Made by a program: the position numbers and the translations under genes
Shown here: piece after piece, positions 10,675-20,867 of the stretch
Position numbering within the stretch: the first letter of the stretch is position 1
Layout of the letters: the number at the start of each line of letters is the position of its first letter
From: Pseudovibrio sp. JCM 19062
GTDB taxonomy: Bacteria > Pseudomonadota > Alphaproteobacteria > Rhizobiales > Stappiaceae
Direction: 5' to 3'
DNA length: 64,000 nucleotides
NCBI GenBank assembly: GCA_001310715.1
Contig: BAXV01000015.1
Span: forward strand, 1 to 64,000
Notes under the pieces: generated by a model
The model's input: the letters and a program-made list of their open reading frames with translations, nothing else
Told to the model about the DNA's origin: nothing
The model's database searches: none

Positions 10675-13600
10675 ATGAAGTTTCAGCGCCTCCGTGTCCT
10701 CGGGTTCAAATCCTTTGTTGAACCCATGGAGTTTGTCATTGAAGACGGCCTGACTGGTATTGTCGGGCCCAATGGCTGCGGCAAATCCAATCTTGTAGAA
10801 GCCCTGCGCTGGGTGATGGGAGAAAACTCCTATAAAAACATGCGCGCGTCCGGCATGGATGACGTGATCTTTTCCGGCAGTCTCAACAGGCCAGCCAGAA
10901 ACACCGCAGAAGTTACCCTCTTCCTCGACAATTCAGACCGCACCGCACCCTCAGGCTATAATGACAGTGACACGCTGGAAGTCACGCGCCGCATCGAGCG
11001 CGAGGCCGGCTCCGTCTACAAGATCAATGGCAAGGACGCCCGCGCCAGAGATGTGCAGCTCCTGTTTGCCGACGCCTCCACCGGTGCACGCTCTCCAGCC
11101 ATGGTGCGTCAGGGACAGATCGGTGAGCTGATCTCCGCCAAGCCAACCTCGCGCCGGAAAATTCTGGAAGAGGCAGCGGGCATCTCCGGCTTGCACAGTC
11201 GCCGCAAAGAGGCCGAGATCCGTCTGCGCGCCGCTGAAACCAATCTGGAACGTCTGGAAGATGTGGTCCTACAGATCGAAGGACAACTCGACGGCTTGAA
11301 ACGTCAGGCCCGTCAAGCCACCCGCTACCGCAATCTATCCTCCGAAATTCGCAAGGCCGAAGCAACAATCCTGTACCTGCGCTGGCAGGAAGCCTCCGCC
11401 GCACTGGAAGCGGCCCGAAAACAATATGCCGAAGCCGAGATCGGTATGCGCGATATTGCAGCTTGCAAGCTTCCACCGCCAAAGAGCAAGCACTTGCCGC
11501 TCACGAGATTCCAAAGCTTAGAGAAGCAGCAGGCGGTGCCGCCGCCGCGCTCCAGCACCTGATCATCGCGAAGAATGATCTGGACTCTGAAGACCGCCGC
11601 ATCAAGGAAAAACTGACGGACCTCCAAGCCCGCCTTGCCCAGATGGAGCAAGATATCGAGCGCGAAGCCCGCCTTGCCAGCGAAAACACCAGTCATCTGG
11701 AAGAGCTGGAGGAGGAAAAGCAGGAACTCCTCGAAGCCGCCGAAACCTTGGACGAGCGTGCAGCACAAGCTGAAGAACTGGTGTTGATGGCTGAAGACAA
11801 TCTTGATGCCAGTGAGATGAAGCACTCACGCATCACACAGGACCACGCCAGCCTCCTCGCCACCCACAACCAGCTGGAAAGCCAGATCTCCGGCATCCGC
11901 CAGAAGAGCGCCCGCTTCAAGGAAGAAGCGGATCGCTTCAAAGGGCAACTACAATCCGTCGAGGCTGACATCAAAGCCGCCAGCGGACCGGGTGATAAAC
12001 GCGAAGAGCTGGAGATGGCTCTGGAAGAGTTGGCAGAGGCGGAAGAAACCGCCGTTCAGGCTGAAGAAGCGCTGGCTGCGGCCCGTGAGGCAGAAAGCAA
12101 CTGCCGCACCCCATTAAATGAAGCGGATTCAGCTCTTTCCAGATATGAGACGGAAGCAAAAACCCTAAAGAACGTTCTGTCCGCAGGCCAAACCGGGGAC
12201 TGGACACCTGCCGTAGATAAGATGAGCGTCAATCCGGGGCTCGAAACCGCCCTCGGTGCTGCCTTGGGCGAAGACCTTGATGCAGCTATGGAACAAGCGG
12301 CTCCCGTGCACTGGAGCCTGAGCACAGGGCAGGGCGCTGATCCCGACCTGCCAGCCGGAGCAACGCCTCTTTCTGACTATGTAAAGGCACCACAAGAACT
12401 CGCCCGCCGTCTGTCTCAGGTTGGGCTGGTTGATGCTGAACGCGGTTCATCCTTGAGGAAAGAGCTGAAGGTCGGCCAACGACTGGTCAGCAAGCAGGGT
12501 GATCTGTGGCGCTGGGACGGACTGACTATTGCAGCCGACGCGCCCACGCCAGCTGCGCAACGCCTCGCCCAACGAAACCGCCTCGCAGAGCTGGAAGAGC
12601 TTGTTGAGCAGACAAGAGAGCTGGTCAGCGAGAAGAAACAAGCCCTCGACACCGCAGAAGAACATCGGCGGCAAGCGGAAACAGCCGAGCAGGACATGCG
12701 CACAAGCTGCGCCTCGAGCAATCCCGCATCATTGCATTGCGTGAAGAGCTTGCTGCCGCTGAACGAGCCTTAACCGAGCTTTCCGTGCGTAAGACAACGC
12801 TCGAAGAACAGCTCCGCCGCGCCAATGAGGATTTTGAGGAAACCGCAGCCTCGCTGGAAGAAGCGGAAGCTGCCCTCGAAGAACTGCAGGACATTGATGG
12901 CGTCGCCGCCGAGCTGGAAGCCGCGACCAAGGACGTCTCCCAGTGCCGCAGCAAACTGACAGAGGCCAAAGGCGCCACCGACACTTTGAAGCGCGAAGGC
13001 GAGCTACGCGCCAAGCGGCTGGAAACCATTGAACGCGACCGCCAGAACTGGGTGCAGCGCGTGCAAAACGCCGACAGGCAAATCTCCGTCCTGCGTCAAC
13101 GCCGCGATGAAGCTGCTGAAGAGCGTATGATCCTTCTGGAAAGTCCTGAGGAAATCGAGCTCAAGCGGCAGGACTTGCTATCCAGTCTTGCAAAAGCAGA
13201 GGAAGCTCGCAAGGCAGCCGACGACAAACTGGCGGAAGGCGAAAAGCGCCAGCTGATTGCAGACCAAAAGGCCCGCGAAGCCATGGAAGGCCTCTCCGGT
13301 GCCCGCGAACGAAAAGTTCGTGCAGAGGAACGCCTCGAGGCAGCTAAAGAACGCCGCGCGGAAATCGAGCGCCGGGTGGGGGAGACGCTGGAGGTCGGTG
13401 TCTCACGCCTTCACGAGATGACCGGATTATCGCAGGACGCTGCTCTGCCAGATGCCGAAGCAGCCGAGCGCAAGCTCGACCGTCTCAAGGCCGAACGCGA
13501 ACGTCTGGGCGGTGTGAATCTGCGGGCCGATGAGGAAATGCAGGAAATAACCGAGCAGCGCGACACCCTCATCAGTGAAAGAGACGACCTGACCGAGGCC

Positions 13601-14129
13601 ATCAGGAAGTTGCGCACAGGAATTATGAATCTGAACAAGGAAGCGCGCGAGCGACTGCTGAGCTCTTTCGATCAGGTCAACGACCACTTCAGGCGTCTGT
13701 TCACCCACCTGTTTGGCGGCGGCACTGCGGAGCTGAAATTGGTGGATGCAGAGGACCTCTAGATGCGGGTCTTGAGATCTTCGCACGCCCTCCCGGCAAG
13801 AAGCCACAGACCATGACCTTGCTCTCGGGCGGGGAGCAGGCCCTCACGGCAATGGCGCTTATATTCGCAGTTTTCCTTACAAATCCGGCCCCGATCTGCG
13901 TTCTGGACGAAGTGGACGCTCCGTTGGATGATGCCAACGTGGAACGGTATTGCGCTTTGCTGGAGAATATGACGCAAAACACAGCGACGCGATTCACGGT
14001 CATTACACACAACCCGATTACCATGCCCGCATGTCCAGATTGTTCGGAGTGACCATGGCAGAAAGAGGGGTCTCTCAGCTGGTTTCAGTGGATCTTGAGA
14101 TGGCTGAACGGTTCACGGAGACGGCCTAA
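10675..14129 (+). CDS. smc: Chromosome segregation protein SMC, several frameshifts
   Basis: The ATPase of the bacterial condensin, about 1150 residues. The N-terminal head has Walker [10 protein letters not shown] at 31-39 and a Q-loop region with [15 protein letters not shown]. Long coiled coils rich in Glu, Ala and Arg follow, interrupted by a hinge around 12200-12500. The second coiled coil leads to the C-terminal head with signature [14 protein letters not shown] and Walker [18 protein letters not shown]. Indels near 11460, 12710, 13760 and 14025 divide the gene into pieces; each piece continues the next in a shifted frame. The end, [19 protein letters not shown], closes at TAA 14129. 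No ScpA or ScpB in the window. Confidence 0.95.
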
Positions 14130-14320
14130 AATAGGGTACAATACGCCCTTGAATGCATCCTTTATACGTATTACCTGTTAGAAACTTCGAAAATATATTA
14201 AATATCAGATACTTAGCTTAAGTAGCTCTAGCCTTGACACTGCACATCACGAGCATTATGGTGCCCCCGACTTTCAGGGGTCTACAAGGTCTTTGAGTTA
14301 TCTGCAGCTGTCTAGGAAGA
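14130..14320 (+). promoter_or_regulatory. Promoter region of the atp (F0) operon
   Basis: TTGACA at 14234-14239, a 17-base spacer, then TATGGT at 14257-14262, a near-consensus sigma-70-type promoter about 60 bases before the atpI start. It is the best promoter seen in the window. Confidence 0.65.
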
Positions 14321-14700
14321 ATGAAGATGTCTCCCGAAGAGAACAAGCAGAGAAAACAAGGCATGAAAGAAACTGATCGTCACCTGTCTGAGCGGCTAGC
14401 AAAGCTCGGCAAAACGCTGGATACACACTTGGATGAAACCTCTGCTAAAGAGGTGCCAAACAAGACCAGTGCAATGTCAGGTTTGTCACAGGCTTGGAAG
14501 ATGTCTTCCGAGTTTATCGCTGCGATCTTCGTCGGGGGGCACTCGGCTGGATGGCGGATAGCTGGCTCGGAACCAAGCCGTGGGGAATGATAATTCTCCT
14601 GATGCTTGGCTTCGCAGCAGGAGTATTAAACGTCCTTCGGGAGGCGGGGAAAGTCGCCGGTCCTGAGAGACGGATGAACTCCGGTAAGAAGCAGGACTAA
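14321..14700 (+). CDS. atpI: ATP synthase protein I, one frameshift
   Basis: Accessory membrane protein of the F0 operon that helps assembly of the c-ring. The charged N-terminal half (EETDRHLSERLAKL-type helix region) is followed by two hydrophobic segments, SSEFIAAIFVG and, after an indel in a G run near 14537, GALGWMADSWLGTKPWGMIILLMLGFAAGVLNVLR. That two-helix arrangement and the position directly before atpB identify it. The start is ATG 14321, or ATG 14327 after AGGAAG. About 126 residues, normal for alphaproteobacterial AtpI. Confidence 0.88.
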
Positions 14701-14751
14701 CTAATTCATCGCGCTCTTGCGCTCGTAAATTGGCACTTCAGGGTACTACCT

Positions 14752-15518
14752 GTGGCTGGAAATTCAGGCAACGCGATCGATCCGATCCACCAGTTTCATA
14801 TCTCCAAGATTGTATCTATGGAGATTGGCGGTGTTGATTTCTCCTTCACCAACGCTTCCTTGTTCATGGTTCTGACCGTCGCTGTAGCGACCTTGTTCCT
14901 CGTTCTGTCTACCAACAGACGTGGCCTGGTCCCTAGCCGGGCACAACTCATGGCGGAAATGTCCTACGAGTTTGTTGCTGCCACCTTGCGAGGCTCAGCA
15001 GGCAATGACGGTATGCGGTTCTTCCCGCTCGTCTTCTCCCTGTTCATGTTCGTTTTCACGGCAAACATGGTCGGGATGTTTCCATACTTCTTCACCGTTA
15101 CAAGTCAGATCATCGTGACATTCGCACTCGCAATGCTCGTGATTGGTACAGTAACGATCTACGGTTTCATCAAACACGGCGCAGGCTTCCTTAAGCTGTT
15201 CGTCCAAGTGGCGTTCCGGCTGGGGTTATTCCTCTTGTGTCCGCGATTGAAGTAATCTCTTTCCTTTCCCGTCCAGTTAGTTTGTCCGTTCGTTTGTTCG
15301 CAAACATGCTTGCTGGTCACATCACCCTGAAGGTTTTCGCAGGCTTCGTCGTAATGCTCACCGGTCTCGGTGCAGCAGGTGTCGCTGCCGCGGTTCTGCC
15401 ACTGATACTCACGATTGCCATTACGGCACTTGAGTTCCTGGTTTCCTTCCTTCAGGCCTACGTCTTTACCGTTCTTACCTGCATGTATCTTGCAGATGCG
15501 CTTCATCCGAGCCACTAA
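14752..15518 (+). CDS. atpB: ATP synthase F0 subunit a, one frameshift
   Basis: The proton-channel subunit of ATP synthase. Several transmembrane helices are visible. The catalytic region is [20 protein letters not shown], whose conserved Arg faces the c-ring, and the C-terminal helix [26 protein letters not shown] carries the conserved Glu and Gln. The frame breaks near 15210, between FLKLFVQ and [11 protein letters not shown], by one indel. The start GTG 14752 gives about 255 residues, normal. Second gene of the atpI-B-E-F'-F operon, as in other alphaproteobacteria where F0 and F1 genes are separate. Confidence 0.95.
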
Positions 15519-15592
15519 GTAACGTGTAGAATCCGGGTATAACGCCCAATAACTAAGTCATAGACGAAATTTGCTAATTAGGAGCACTTGTC

Positions 15593-15820
15593 ATGGACGC
15601 AGAAGCAGCAAAATACATTGGTGCCGGTATCGCCTGCCTTGGTATGGGTGGTGCAGCTCTCGGTCTCGGTAACATCTTCGGTAACTTCCTTGCCGGCGCA
15701 CTGCGCAACCCATCTGCTGCAGATGGACAGTTCGGCCGCCTCATCCTCGGCTTTGCTGTGACCGAAGCTCTCGGCATCTTCTCCCTTCTCGTCGCACTTC
15801 TGCTGCTGTTCGCAGTATAA
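15593..15820 (+). CDS. atpE: ATP synthase F0 subunit c
   Basis: The 75-residue proteolipid forming the rotor ring. Two transmembrane helices flank the polar loop [11 protein letters not shown]. Glu58 in [13 protein letters not shown] is the proton-carrying carboxylate. [17 protein letters not shown] is the usual alphaproteobacterial sequence. Intact, with a good RBS (TTAGGAGCAC) before ATG 15593. It must be made in excess over other F0 subunits, and a large stem-loop directly follows it. Confidence 0.97.
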   Translation: MDAEAAKYIGAGIACLGMGGAALGLGNIFGNFLAGALRNPSAADGQFGRLILGFAVTEALGIFSLLVALLLLFAV

Positions 15821-15836
15821 TCGACGAAAACGATTA

Positions 15837-15900
15837 GAGCGTTTTATGAGTGGCGGTTCTTAACGAGTTAAGGACCGTCTCCAAATCATAAAGCGTTATG
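15837..15900 (+). repeat. Long imperfect stem-loop between atpE and atpF'
   Basis: The inner arms are CGGTTCTTAA and TTAAGGACCG around a CGAG loop. The outer arms AGCGTTTTATGA and TCATAAAGCGTT extend the stem to about 30 bp with small bulges. It fills most of the 102-base gap. A role as an mRNA stability or processing element giving high atpE output is inference; it could equally be a dispersed palindromic repeat. Confidence 0.6.
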
Positions 15901-15922
15901 AAGAGCGTTCACGGAGAAGTTG

Positions 15923-16473
15923 ATGTCGAATACTCAAGGAAACCTGAATACAACTGCCGAAATCGGCATTGTAGAGGACAGCAGTAGCTTTCCTCCATTC
16001 GACAGCTCGACTTACCCGTCTCAGCTGTTGTGGTTGGTTCTTTCCTTCGGCGTTTTCTACTGGGTAATGTCGAAAGTGGTTCTGCCACGCATCGGCGGTA
16101 TTCTTGAAGATCGTCGCGATCGCATCGCAGGTGACATGGCTGAAGCATCCCTCTCAAACAAGAGACAGATGAAGCCATCGCATCCTACGAAAGTGCTCTA
16201 GCCGAGGCGCGCGCCAAAGCCACTAACCTGGCTCATGAGGCACGCTCAAAGGTAAAAGCAGAGACAGAAAGCGCCCGCGCAACGGCTGAAGAGCAGTTGG
16301 CAGCTAAGCTTTCCGAATCTGAACAGAGCATCTCCAGGATCACAGCTGAAAGCCTGACTCACGTTGGCGAAATCGCCAGCGAAACAGCAGGCGAGCTTGT
16401 GAAGGCACTTATCGGTGGTCGTGCTCCAGCAAAAGCTGAAGTCACCAAAGCCGTTGATGCTGCACTTAAGTAA
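15923..16473 (+). CDS. atpF': ATP synthase F0 subunit b', one frameshift
   Basis: The second b-type stator subunit typical of photosynthetic and alphaproteobacterial ATP synthases. After a polar N-terminal extension with [20 protein letters not shown], one transmembrane helix runs through [21 protein letters not shown]; the rest is a charged Ala/Glu/Lys coiled coil. One indel near 16150 (SLSNK / [13 protein letters not shown]) splits it; the second part ends at TAA 16473. ATG 15923 is preferred over TTG 15920. About 184 residues. Eleven bases separate it from atpF. Confidence 0.92.
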
Positions 16474-16484
16474 GGGGTGACAGA

Positions 16485-16970
16485 ATGTTCGATGCAAGCC
16501 TTTGGGCACTCGTTGGTCTTATCCTCTTCTTTGTTTTGCTTTGGTACCTCAAAGTACCGGGCAAAGTAGGTGCAATGCTTGACCAGCAAGCGGACAACAT
16601 CAAGCAAGAGCTTGAAGGCGCCCGTAAGCTACGTGAGGAAGCTCAGGCTCTGATGGCCGAGTACCAGCGCAAGCGTAAAGAGGCTGAAGCCGAAGCAGAT
16701 CAGATCGTTGCAGACGCGAAAGTTGAAGCGGATCGTATGGCTGAAGAAGCCAAGGTAGCTCTCGAAGAGATGATTGCACGTCGCACCAAAGCAGCTGAAG
16801 CGAAAATCGCTCAGGCTGAAACAAATGCGATTGCACAAGTTCGCTCCCGCGCTGCAGATGTTGCAGCACAGGCAGCTGAAACCATCGTCGCTTCCAGCGT
16901 TGCCAAAGCAGAAGTTCAGGATAAAGTGCTCACAGAGAGCATCAAGCAGGTTTCTGACAACCTGAATTGA
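16485..16970 (+). CDS. atpF: ATP synthase F0 subunit b
   Basis: The stator subunit b, 161 residues, intact. One N-terminal transmembrane helix (LWALVGLILFFVLLWYLKVP) precedes a long charged coiled coil that holds the F1 head. The start ATG 16485 has AAGGGG 8 bases upstream and follows atpF' closely. A strong terminator 25 bases after the stop closes the operon; no F1 genes follow, so F1 is encoded elsewhere. Confidence 0.95.
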   Translation: MFDASLWALVGLILFFVLLWYLKVPGKVGAMLDQQADNIKQELEGARKLREEAQALMAEYQRKRKEAEAEADQIVADAKVEADRMAEEAKVALEEMIARRTKAAEAKIAQAETNAIAQVRSRAADVAAQAAETIVASSVAKAEVQDKVLTESIKQVSDNLN

Positions 16971-16995
16971 TCAGAACTTTTGGAAAAGAACATCA

Positions 16996-17027
16996 AAAAG
17001 GCTTCCGAATTTCGGGAGCCTTTTTTT
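16996..17027 (+). terminator. Rho-independent terminator of the atp operon
   Basis: AGGCTTCCGAA, TTT, TCGGGAGCCT-type stem with one G-U pair, then seven T residues. Confidence 0.88.
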
Positions 17028-17079
17028 GTTTGGGCTGGTGCTGCCAATTCCTATCGCATTGCGTTGATCCTTCACACGG

Positions 17080-17835
17080 CTAGAACTTGAGCAGCTCCGA
17101 CATATGGCGCGCATCGGATTCATAAAGCAGATGATGCCCGTCTTTCAGGTTCTCTATTGTGTGAGGATTGCCTGCATTTGCTTCTTCCTTCATCCAGTCG
17201 ATCAATGCCTGCAGTCGATCCGGTATCATATTGAGTGCATCTCGTAGCTCTGTCTCGCTACCGCCATATGCCTCGATGAAAATGCGGGCGCGGCGTATCC
17301 GGTTCTCAATTGGCCCGAACCCATCATCAAGCGCTGCAAGATTGACGAAGGGGGCAAAGCGATACAGCGCATAAGAAAGCTCCCAGCTTCGCGGACCAAC
17401 ACGAGCTGCATCAAAGTCAAAAAGACCAACAAGCTCGCTGTCTTCGAAAATACAGTTGTACGGCGCGAAGTCTCCGTGACAGACCACTTGTCGAGGCTCC
17501 ATCGCCTCAAACTGCCATGCAAGATCCTCGCGGAAGACCAAGATGGAACATGCATCATGGAACAGTCTCAGCGAACGACCCGCGCTTTGTAAGAGGCGAT
17601 CATTGAGAAGCATGAGGGTGAGTGGATCATGGCCCACTGTGCCTTCAATGTACTCAAAGAGTTCATTGCCTTCAGAGTCCGTGCCGAGCCATTCGGGGAT
17701 GAACTTGAGGCCATTGTTCCGGCAGGCAGTCACTATTTCCCGAGTGGTTTTGCTCCACTGGTGGGCAGGCCTATGAACACGACCATCCCTAACGACCATG
17801 CTGTTTTGCCCACCTGATAAGATTTGGTCTGTCAC
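17080..17835 (-). CDS. Aminoglycoside-phosphotransferase-fold protein
   Basis: A 251-residue kinase-like protein of the APH/choline-kinase superfamily. The catalytic (Brenner) motif is VCHGDFAPYNCIF and the metal-binding segment is LVGLFDFDAARVGPRSWELSYALY. The N-lobe is short but retains the ligand region GRVHRPAHQWSKTTREIV. Such genes act on small molecules such as aminoglycosides, choline, homoserine or thiamine, and the sequence does not tell which. A resistance role should not be assumed. Intact, convergent with atpF, and followed upstream by a separate SDR gene. Confidence 0.82.
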   Translation of the reverse strand: MTDQILSGGQNSMVVRDGRVHRPAHQWSKTTREIVTACRNNGLKFIPEWLGTDSEGNELFEYIEGTVGHDPLTLMLLNDRLLQSAGRSLRLFHDACSILVFREDLAWQFEAMEPRQVVCHGDFAPYNCIFEDSELVGLFDFDAARVGPRSWELSYALYRFAPFVNLAALDDGFGPIENRIRRARIFIEAYGGSETELRDALNMIPDRLQALIDWMKEEANAGNPHTIENLKDGHHLLYESDARHMSELLKF

Positions 17836-17948
17836 GAACTGCCCCTCCCTCGATCAACTCCGCTCTGCAGAATATTGGATCAATGCTCAGGATCAAGCAG
17901 CACATCGCTAAAACCTTGTCAGGGGGCGAGTAAACTTCACTTCAGTCG

Positions 17949-18625
17949 TCACTTTTCATAGATCATCTTGCGCGTCATGCCGCCGTCAATAGTCAGCGTC
18001 TGGCCTGTTATGAACCCGGCCCCACTCAGGTAAAGCACCGCCTCGGCAATGTCCTCGGGCCGCCCCACGCGCCCAACCGGATGCTGTGCATGGTCGCGTT
18101 CGCTCAAGTCAGCTCCATCTGAGATCCACCCCGGAGCAATCGCATTCACACGCACCTTGCGCCCAAGAGAAATTGCCAGCGCTTGCGTGAGTGAAATGAT
18201 ACCGCCCTTGGCAGCCCCATAAATGAAGTCTCCCGGTTCGGACATGAAAGCGCGCGTGGACGCCATGTTCACAATGCAGGAATTTTCCCCCATCAACGGC
18301 AGCGCACGCCGACTCATAAGAAATGTAGCTGTCAGATAGCTGTCCAGTGTCTTGCGCCAGTCATCCATGGTCGCTTCTTGCAGCTCCAACTGCAGACTGG
18401 TCGCTTGTCCGCCATTGTTGACCAGCAAGTCCACCTGCGGCCAGCCAAGGTAGGCAAACGCTTCTTCTACCGCACGCTCATCGCTGATGTCACAAAGGAC
18501 ATCCACGGCATTGGTCTGCCCAACCTTAAGATCAAAACTGGCAACCTCCCAGCCTCGGCGATAAGAGCCTGACAGATACCCGTCCCAATCAAACCGGCCC
18601 CACCGGTTACAATCGCGCGTTTCAT
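17949..18625 (-). CDS. Short-chain dehydrogenase/reductase, one frameshift
   Basis: NAD(P)-dependent oxidoreductase of the classical SDR family. The cofactor motif is VTGGAGLIGTGICQAL at the N-terminus, then VDLLVNNGG, the catalytic Ser in IVNMASTRAF and Y-G-A-A-K in DFIYGAAKGGIISLTQALA, with the late motif VNAIAPGWISDGA. It ends in an IDGGMTRKM-type tail. An indel near 18560 separates the first 20 residues from the rest. The start is ATG 18625. About 225 residues, short for the family but complete. Substrate unknown. Confidence 0.87.
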
Positions 18626-18844
18626 CGCCTACTCCAGTTCTTGCATCAACTTCCTCAAAGTCAGCTCAATACTTGGCGACAAAAAGGGGCGATTTAAGGT
18701 TTAAAAGGCGCGGAGCTTTAAAAGGGGATGTGCTGTGATTTTAAAATGATGGTTGCTGAAGAAACCCGAAGCGAGCAGCGCAAGCACGACACCCCGCTGC
18801 TCAAAACAGCAGGAGCTCTTGGAGCTTCTATCAGCGCCTGGGGA

Positions 18845-18874
18845 GACCGTTTGCGTAAGTATGTGCAAACGGCC
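18845..18874 (-). terminator. Hairpin just after rnhB
   Basis: CCGTTTGC and GCAAACGG arms around a ten-base loop (plus-strand 18847-18854 and 18865-18872), immediately beyond the rnhB stop. No T run. Confidence 0.45.
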
Positions 18875-19528
18875 TCAACCCTCAATCATCTCCCGAATAG
18901 GACGGAAGGAGCAGCGGTGGAGGGGGGTGACGCCGTGGGCGGCGAGGGCTTCCTGATGTTGTTTGGTGCCGTAGCCTTTGTGCTTGGCAAAACCGTATTC
19001 CGGATAATACTTGTCCATCTTCACCATCAACCGGTCACGGGTCACCTTGGCGACGATTGAGGCAGCAGAGATGGCAAGGCAGCGGCCATCACCCTTGATC
19101 AGGGCTTGTCCTTCCTCTGGTAAGTGATGCGGCACATCCTTTCCATCGATGAAGAACCGCTTCACGGGAACTGCGAGGGAGCGGGCACAGGTGCGCATGC
19201 CTTGCAGCGTCGCCTCGCGGATGTTGATCCGGTCAATGGTCCGGGCGCTTTGCACGCACACGCTCACATCAGCCATCTCAAGGATCTGCTCAAAAAGCGC
19301 CTCGCGTTTGGCCTCTGTCAGCTTCTTGGAGTCGTTCAATCCCTCGGGTAGATTGTCGTAGTCAAGACAGGCCGCAGCAACCACCACAGGGCCTGCCCAT
19401 GGTCCGCGTCCGGCCTCGTCAATGCCAGCAAATCGCCCTTGCAGATCACGCTCCACAGAGCGCTCGAAGCGCAGGTCAGGAGCATCGGGAAAGGCGATAT
19501 CAAAGAGAGAATTTGCAAAATACGACAT
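18875..19528 (-). CDS. rnhB: Ribonuclease HII
   Basis: Cleaves RNA in RNA:DNA hybrids and at single ribonucleotides. The DEAGRGPWAGPVVVAA motif holds the first catalytic Asp and Glu; LNDSKKLTEAKRE and SAASIVAKVTRDRLM are also signatures, as is KHKGYGTKQHQEAL. I start it at ATG 19528, before SYFANSLFDIAFP. Upstream in-frame codons back to 19594 run into a RIME-like palindrome and are unlikely to be translated. About 217 residues, intact. In many Rhizobiales rnhB lies beside the same radical SAM gene as here. Confidence 0.95.
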   Translation of the reverse strand: MSYFANSLFDIAFPDAPDLRFERSVERDLQGRFAGIDEAGRGPWAGPVVVAAACLDYDNLPEGLNDSKKLTEAKREALFEQILEMADVSVCVQSARTIDRINIREATLQGMRTCARSLAVPVKRFFIDGKDVPHHLPEEGQALIKGDGRCLAISAASIVAKVTRDRLMVKMDKYYPEYGFAKHKGYGTKQHQEALAAHGVTPLHRCSFRPIREMIEG

Positions 19529-19570
19529 GCCCCTCTTTGCCATACGGTCCGATTGCTTACAAGCGGCGCG

Positions 19571-19615
19571 GAGCGTATTCCGCCAAAGTGGCACCGGTTT
19601 TCAAAGAAGAATAGG
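19571..19615. repeat. Degenerate RIME-like half element
   Basis: GAGCGTATTC, a divergent middle containing CCGGTTTTC, and GAAGAATAGGC. This matches, with several mismatches, the first palindrome of the two 106-base repeats at 44035 and 61348. It lies between the rnhB start and the end of the radical SAM gene. Confidence 0.6.
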
Positions 19616-19634
19616 CCTGCAGCAAATGCCTCAT

Positions 19635-20758
19635 CTACAACAATGAAAGCTGCACACCACCGCAGGTTGGCTTGATGAAATGATCACAGGACAACTTCAA
19701 CGAGCGTGACGACAATCCCTTGCTTTTGCAGGCCAGTTGAAAGCGTTTGGCCAACTGATCCGCATAAGGCCCTTTGCCCTTGAAGCGCTGGGTCCACTGG
19801 GCGTCATAGTCTTTGCATCACGCATGGAGCGTAAAAGACTAAGCACACGCCGGTAACTGCCCGGAGCCTCCCGCAACAGCCATTCCTTGAACAACTCCGA
19901 GACCTCACGGGGCAAACGCAGCAGAATATAGTTAGCCTCGCTTGCACCATGTTCTTTGCAAACTTCAAGAATGCTCTCAAGCTCATGATCCGTTAGACCC
20001 GGAATAACAGGAGCAGCCAAGACAGCCGTTGGTATGCCTGCATCAGACAAAGCCTTTATCGCCTGCAATCGGCGGGTTGGTGTCGAAGCCCTCGGCTCAA
20101 GACTGCGTGCAATCTTCCTGTCCAGCGTTGTCACCGAGATCGCCACCTTCGCCAGATTGCGCTTTGCCATGTCGCTCAGAATATCAATATCCCGCATGAC
20201 CAACGCAGACTTGGTGACAATAGTGACCGGATGACCAGTCTTGTTCAGCACCTCCAGAATCCCACGCATGATTTTGTGAGAGCGTTCAATGGCTGGTAGG
20301 ATCTGTGTTCGTACCAATCGCGATTGGCTTGCCTGATAGGAGGGCGCGCCTAACTCCCGCTCCAACACCCGCGCGGCGTTGGGCTTGGCAAAGAGCCGAC
20401 TTTCAAAATCCAGCCCCGGCGAAAGCCCCATATACGCATGGGTGGGCCGCGCAAAGCAGTAGATGCAGCCATGCTCGCAGCCCCGGTAGGGATTGATGGA
20501 CCGGTCAAAGGGAAGGTCTGACGAAGAGTTCTTGGTGATCACATGACGAGCGATTTCCGTCTGCACCTCAGTTTTGACGGGTGGAAGTTCATCAATTGTT
20601 CCCCAGCCGTCATCGACGATTTCCCGACTCTCGGCCTCGAATCGCCCAGCCTTGTTGGAATGCGCTGCCCGCCCACGACCTGTCACGTTTACCGGAAGGG
20701 CTGAACCCGAAGGATCAACATCCTCCGCATCGCTACTATGATTTTGTGCAGTTGACAT
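19635..20758 (-). CDS. PA0069-family radical SAM protein, C-terminal frameshift
   Basis: A radical SAM protein of the SplB-related PA0069 family. The iron-sulphur motif is C-x3-C-x2-C in YRGCEHGCIYCFARPTH (about residue 95). VTIVTKSALVMRDIDIL, LEPRASTPTRRLQAI and AAPVIPGLTDHELE are family segments. The annotated frame drifts after SMRDAK near 19810; shifting by one restores DYDAQWTQRFKGKGPYADQL, the usual C-terminus, and ends at TAG 19635. About 374 residues. Function unknown; relatives repair spore photoproduct, but no such role is established here. Confidence 0.88.
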
Positions 20759-20867
20759 GGGGGATGCACTTCCATTTCATAAGAACATAGAGGGAACATC
20801 ACTTAGATTAACCAGATTTGCAAGCCTTTACTTTCCGATATCGGGCAAATCACTATAAACTGCTGGA

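Noticed and set aside
10701..10712. GGGTTCAAATCC, like a tRNA T-loop
   Set aside because: Encodes LGFKSF in the SMC head; no acceptor stem or other tRNA arms around it.
10675..14129. Programmed frameshifting in smc and other genes
   Set aside because: Breaks are at unrelated places without slippery heptamers plus pseudoknots and occur in nearly all long genes; indel errors explain them better.
17080..17835. Aminoglycoside resistance gene
   Set aside because: The kinase fold is clear, but the fold is shared with many metabolic kinases; nothing points to aminoglycosides.
18728..19060. Plus-strand frame of 110 codons between the SDR and rnhB
   Set aside because: Its second half is antisense to rnhB and it runs through the hairpin after rnhB; no convincing RBS or family.
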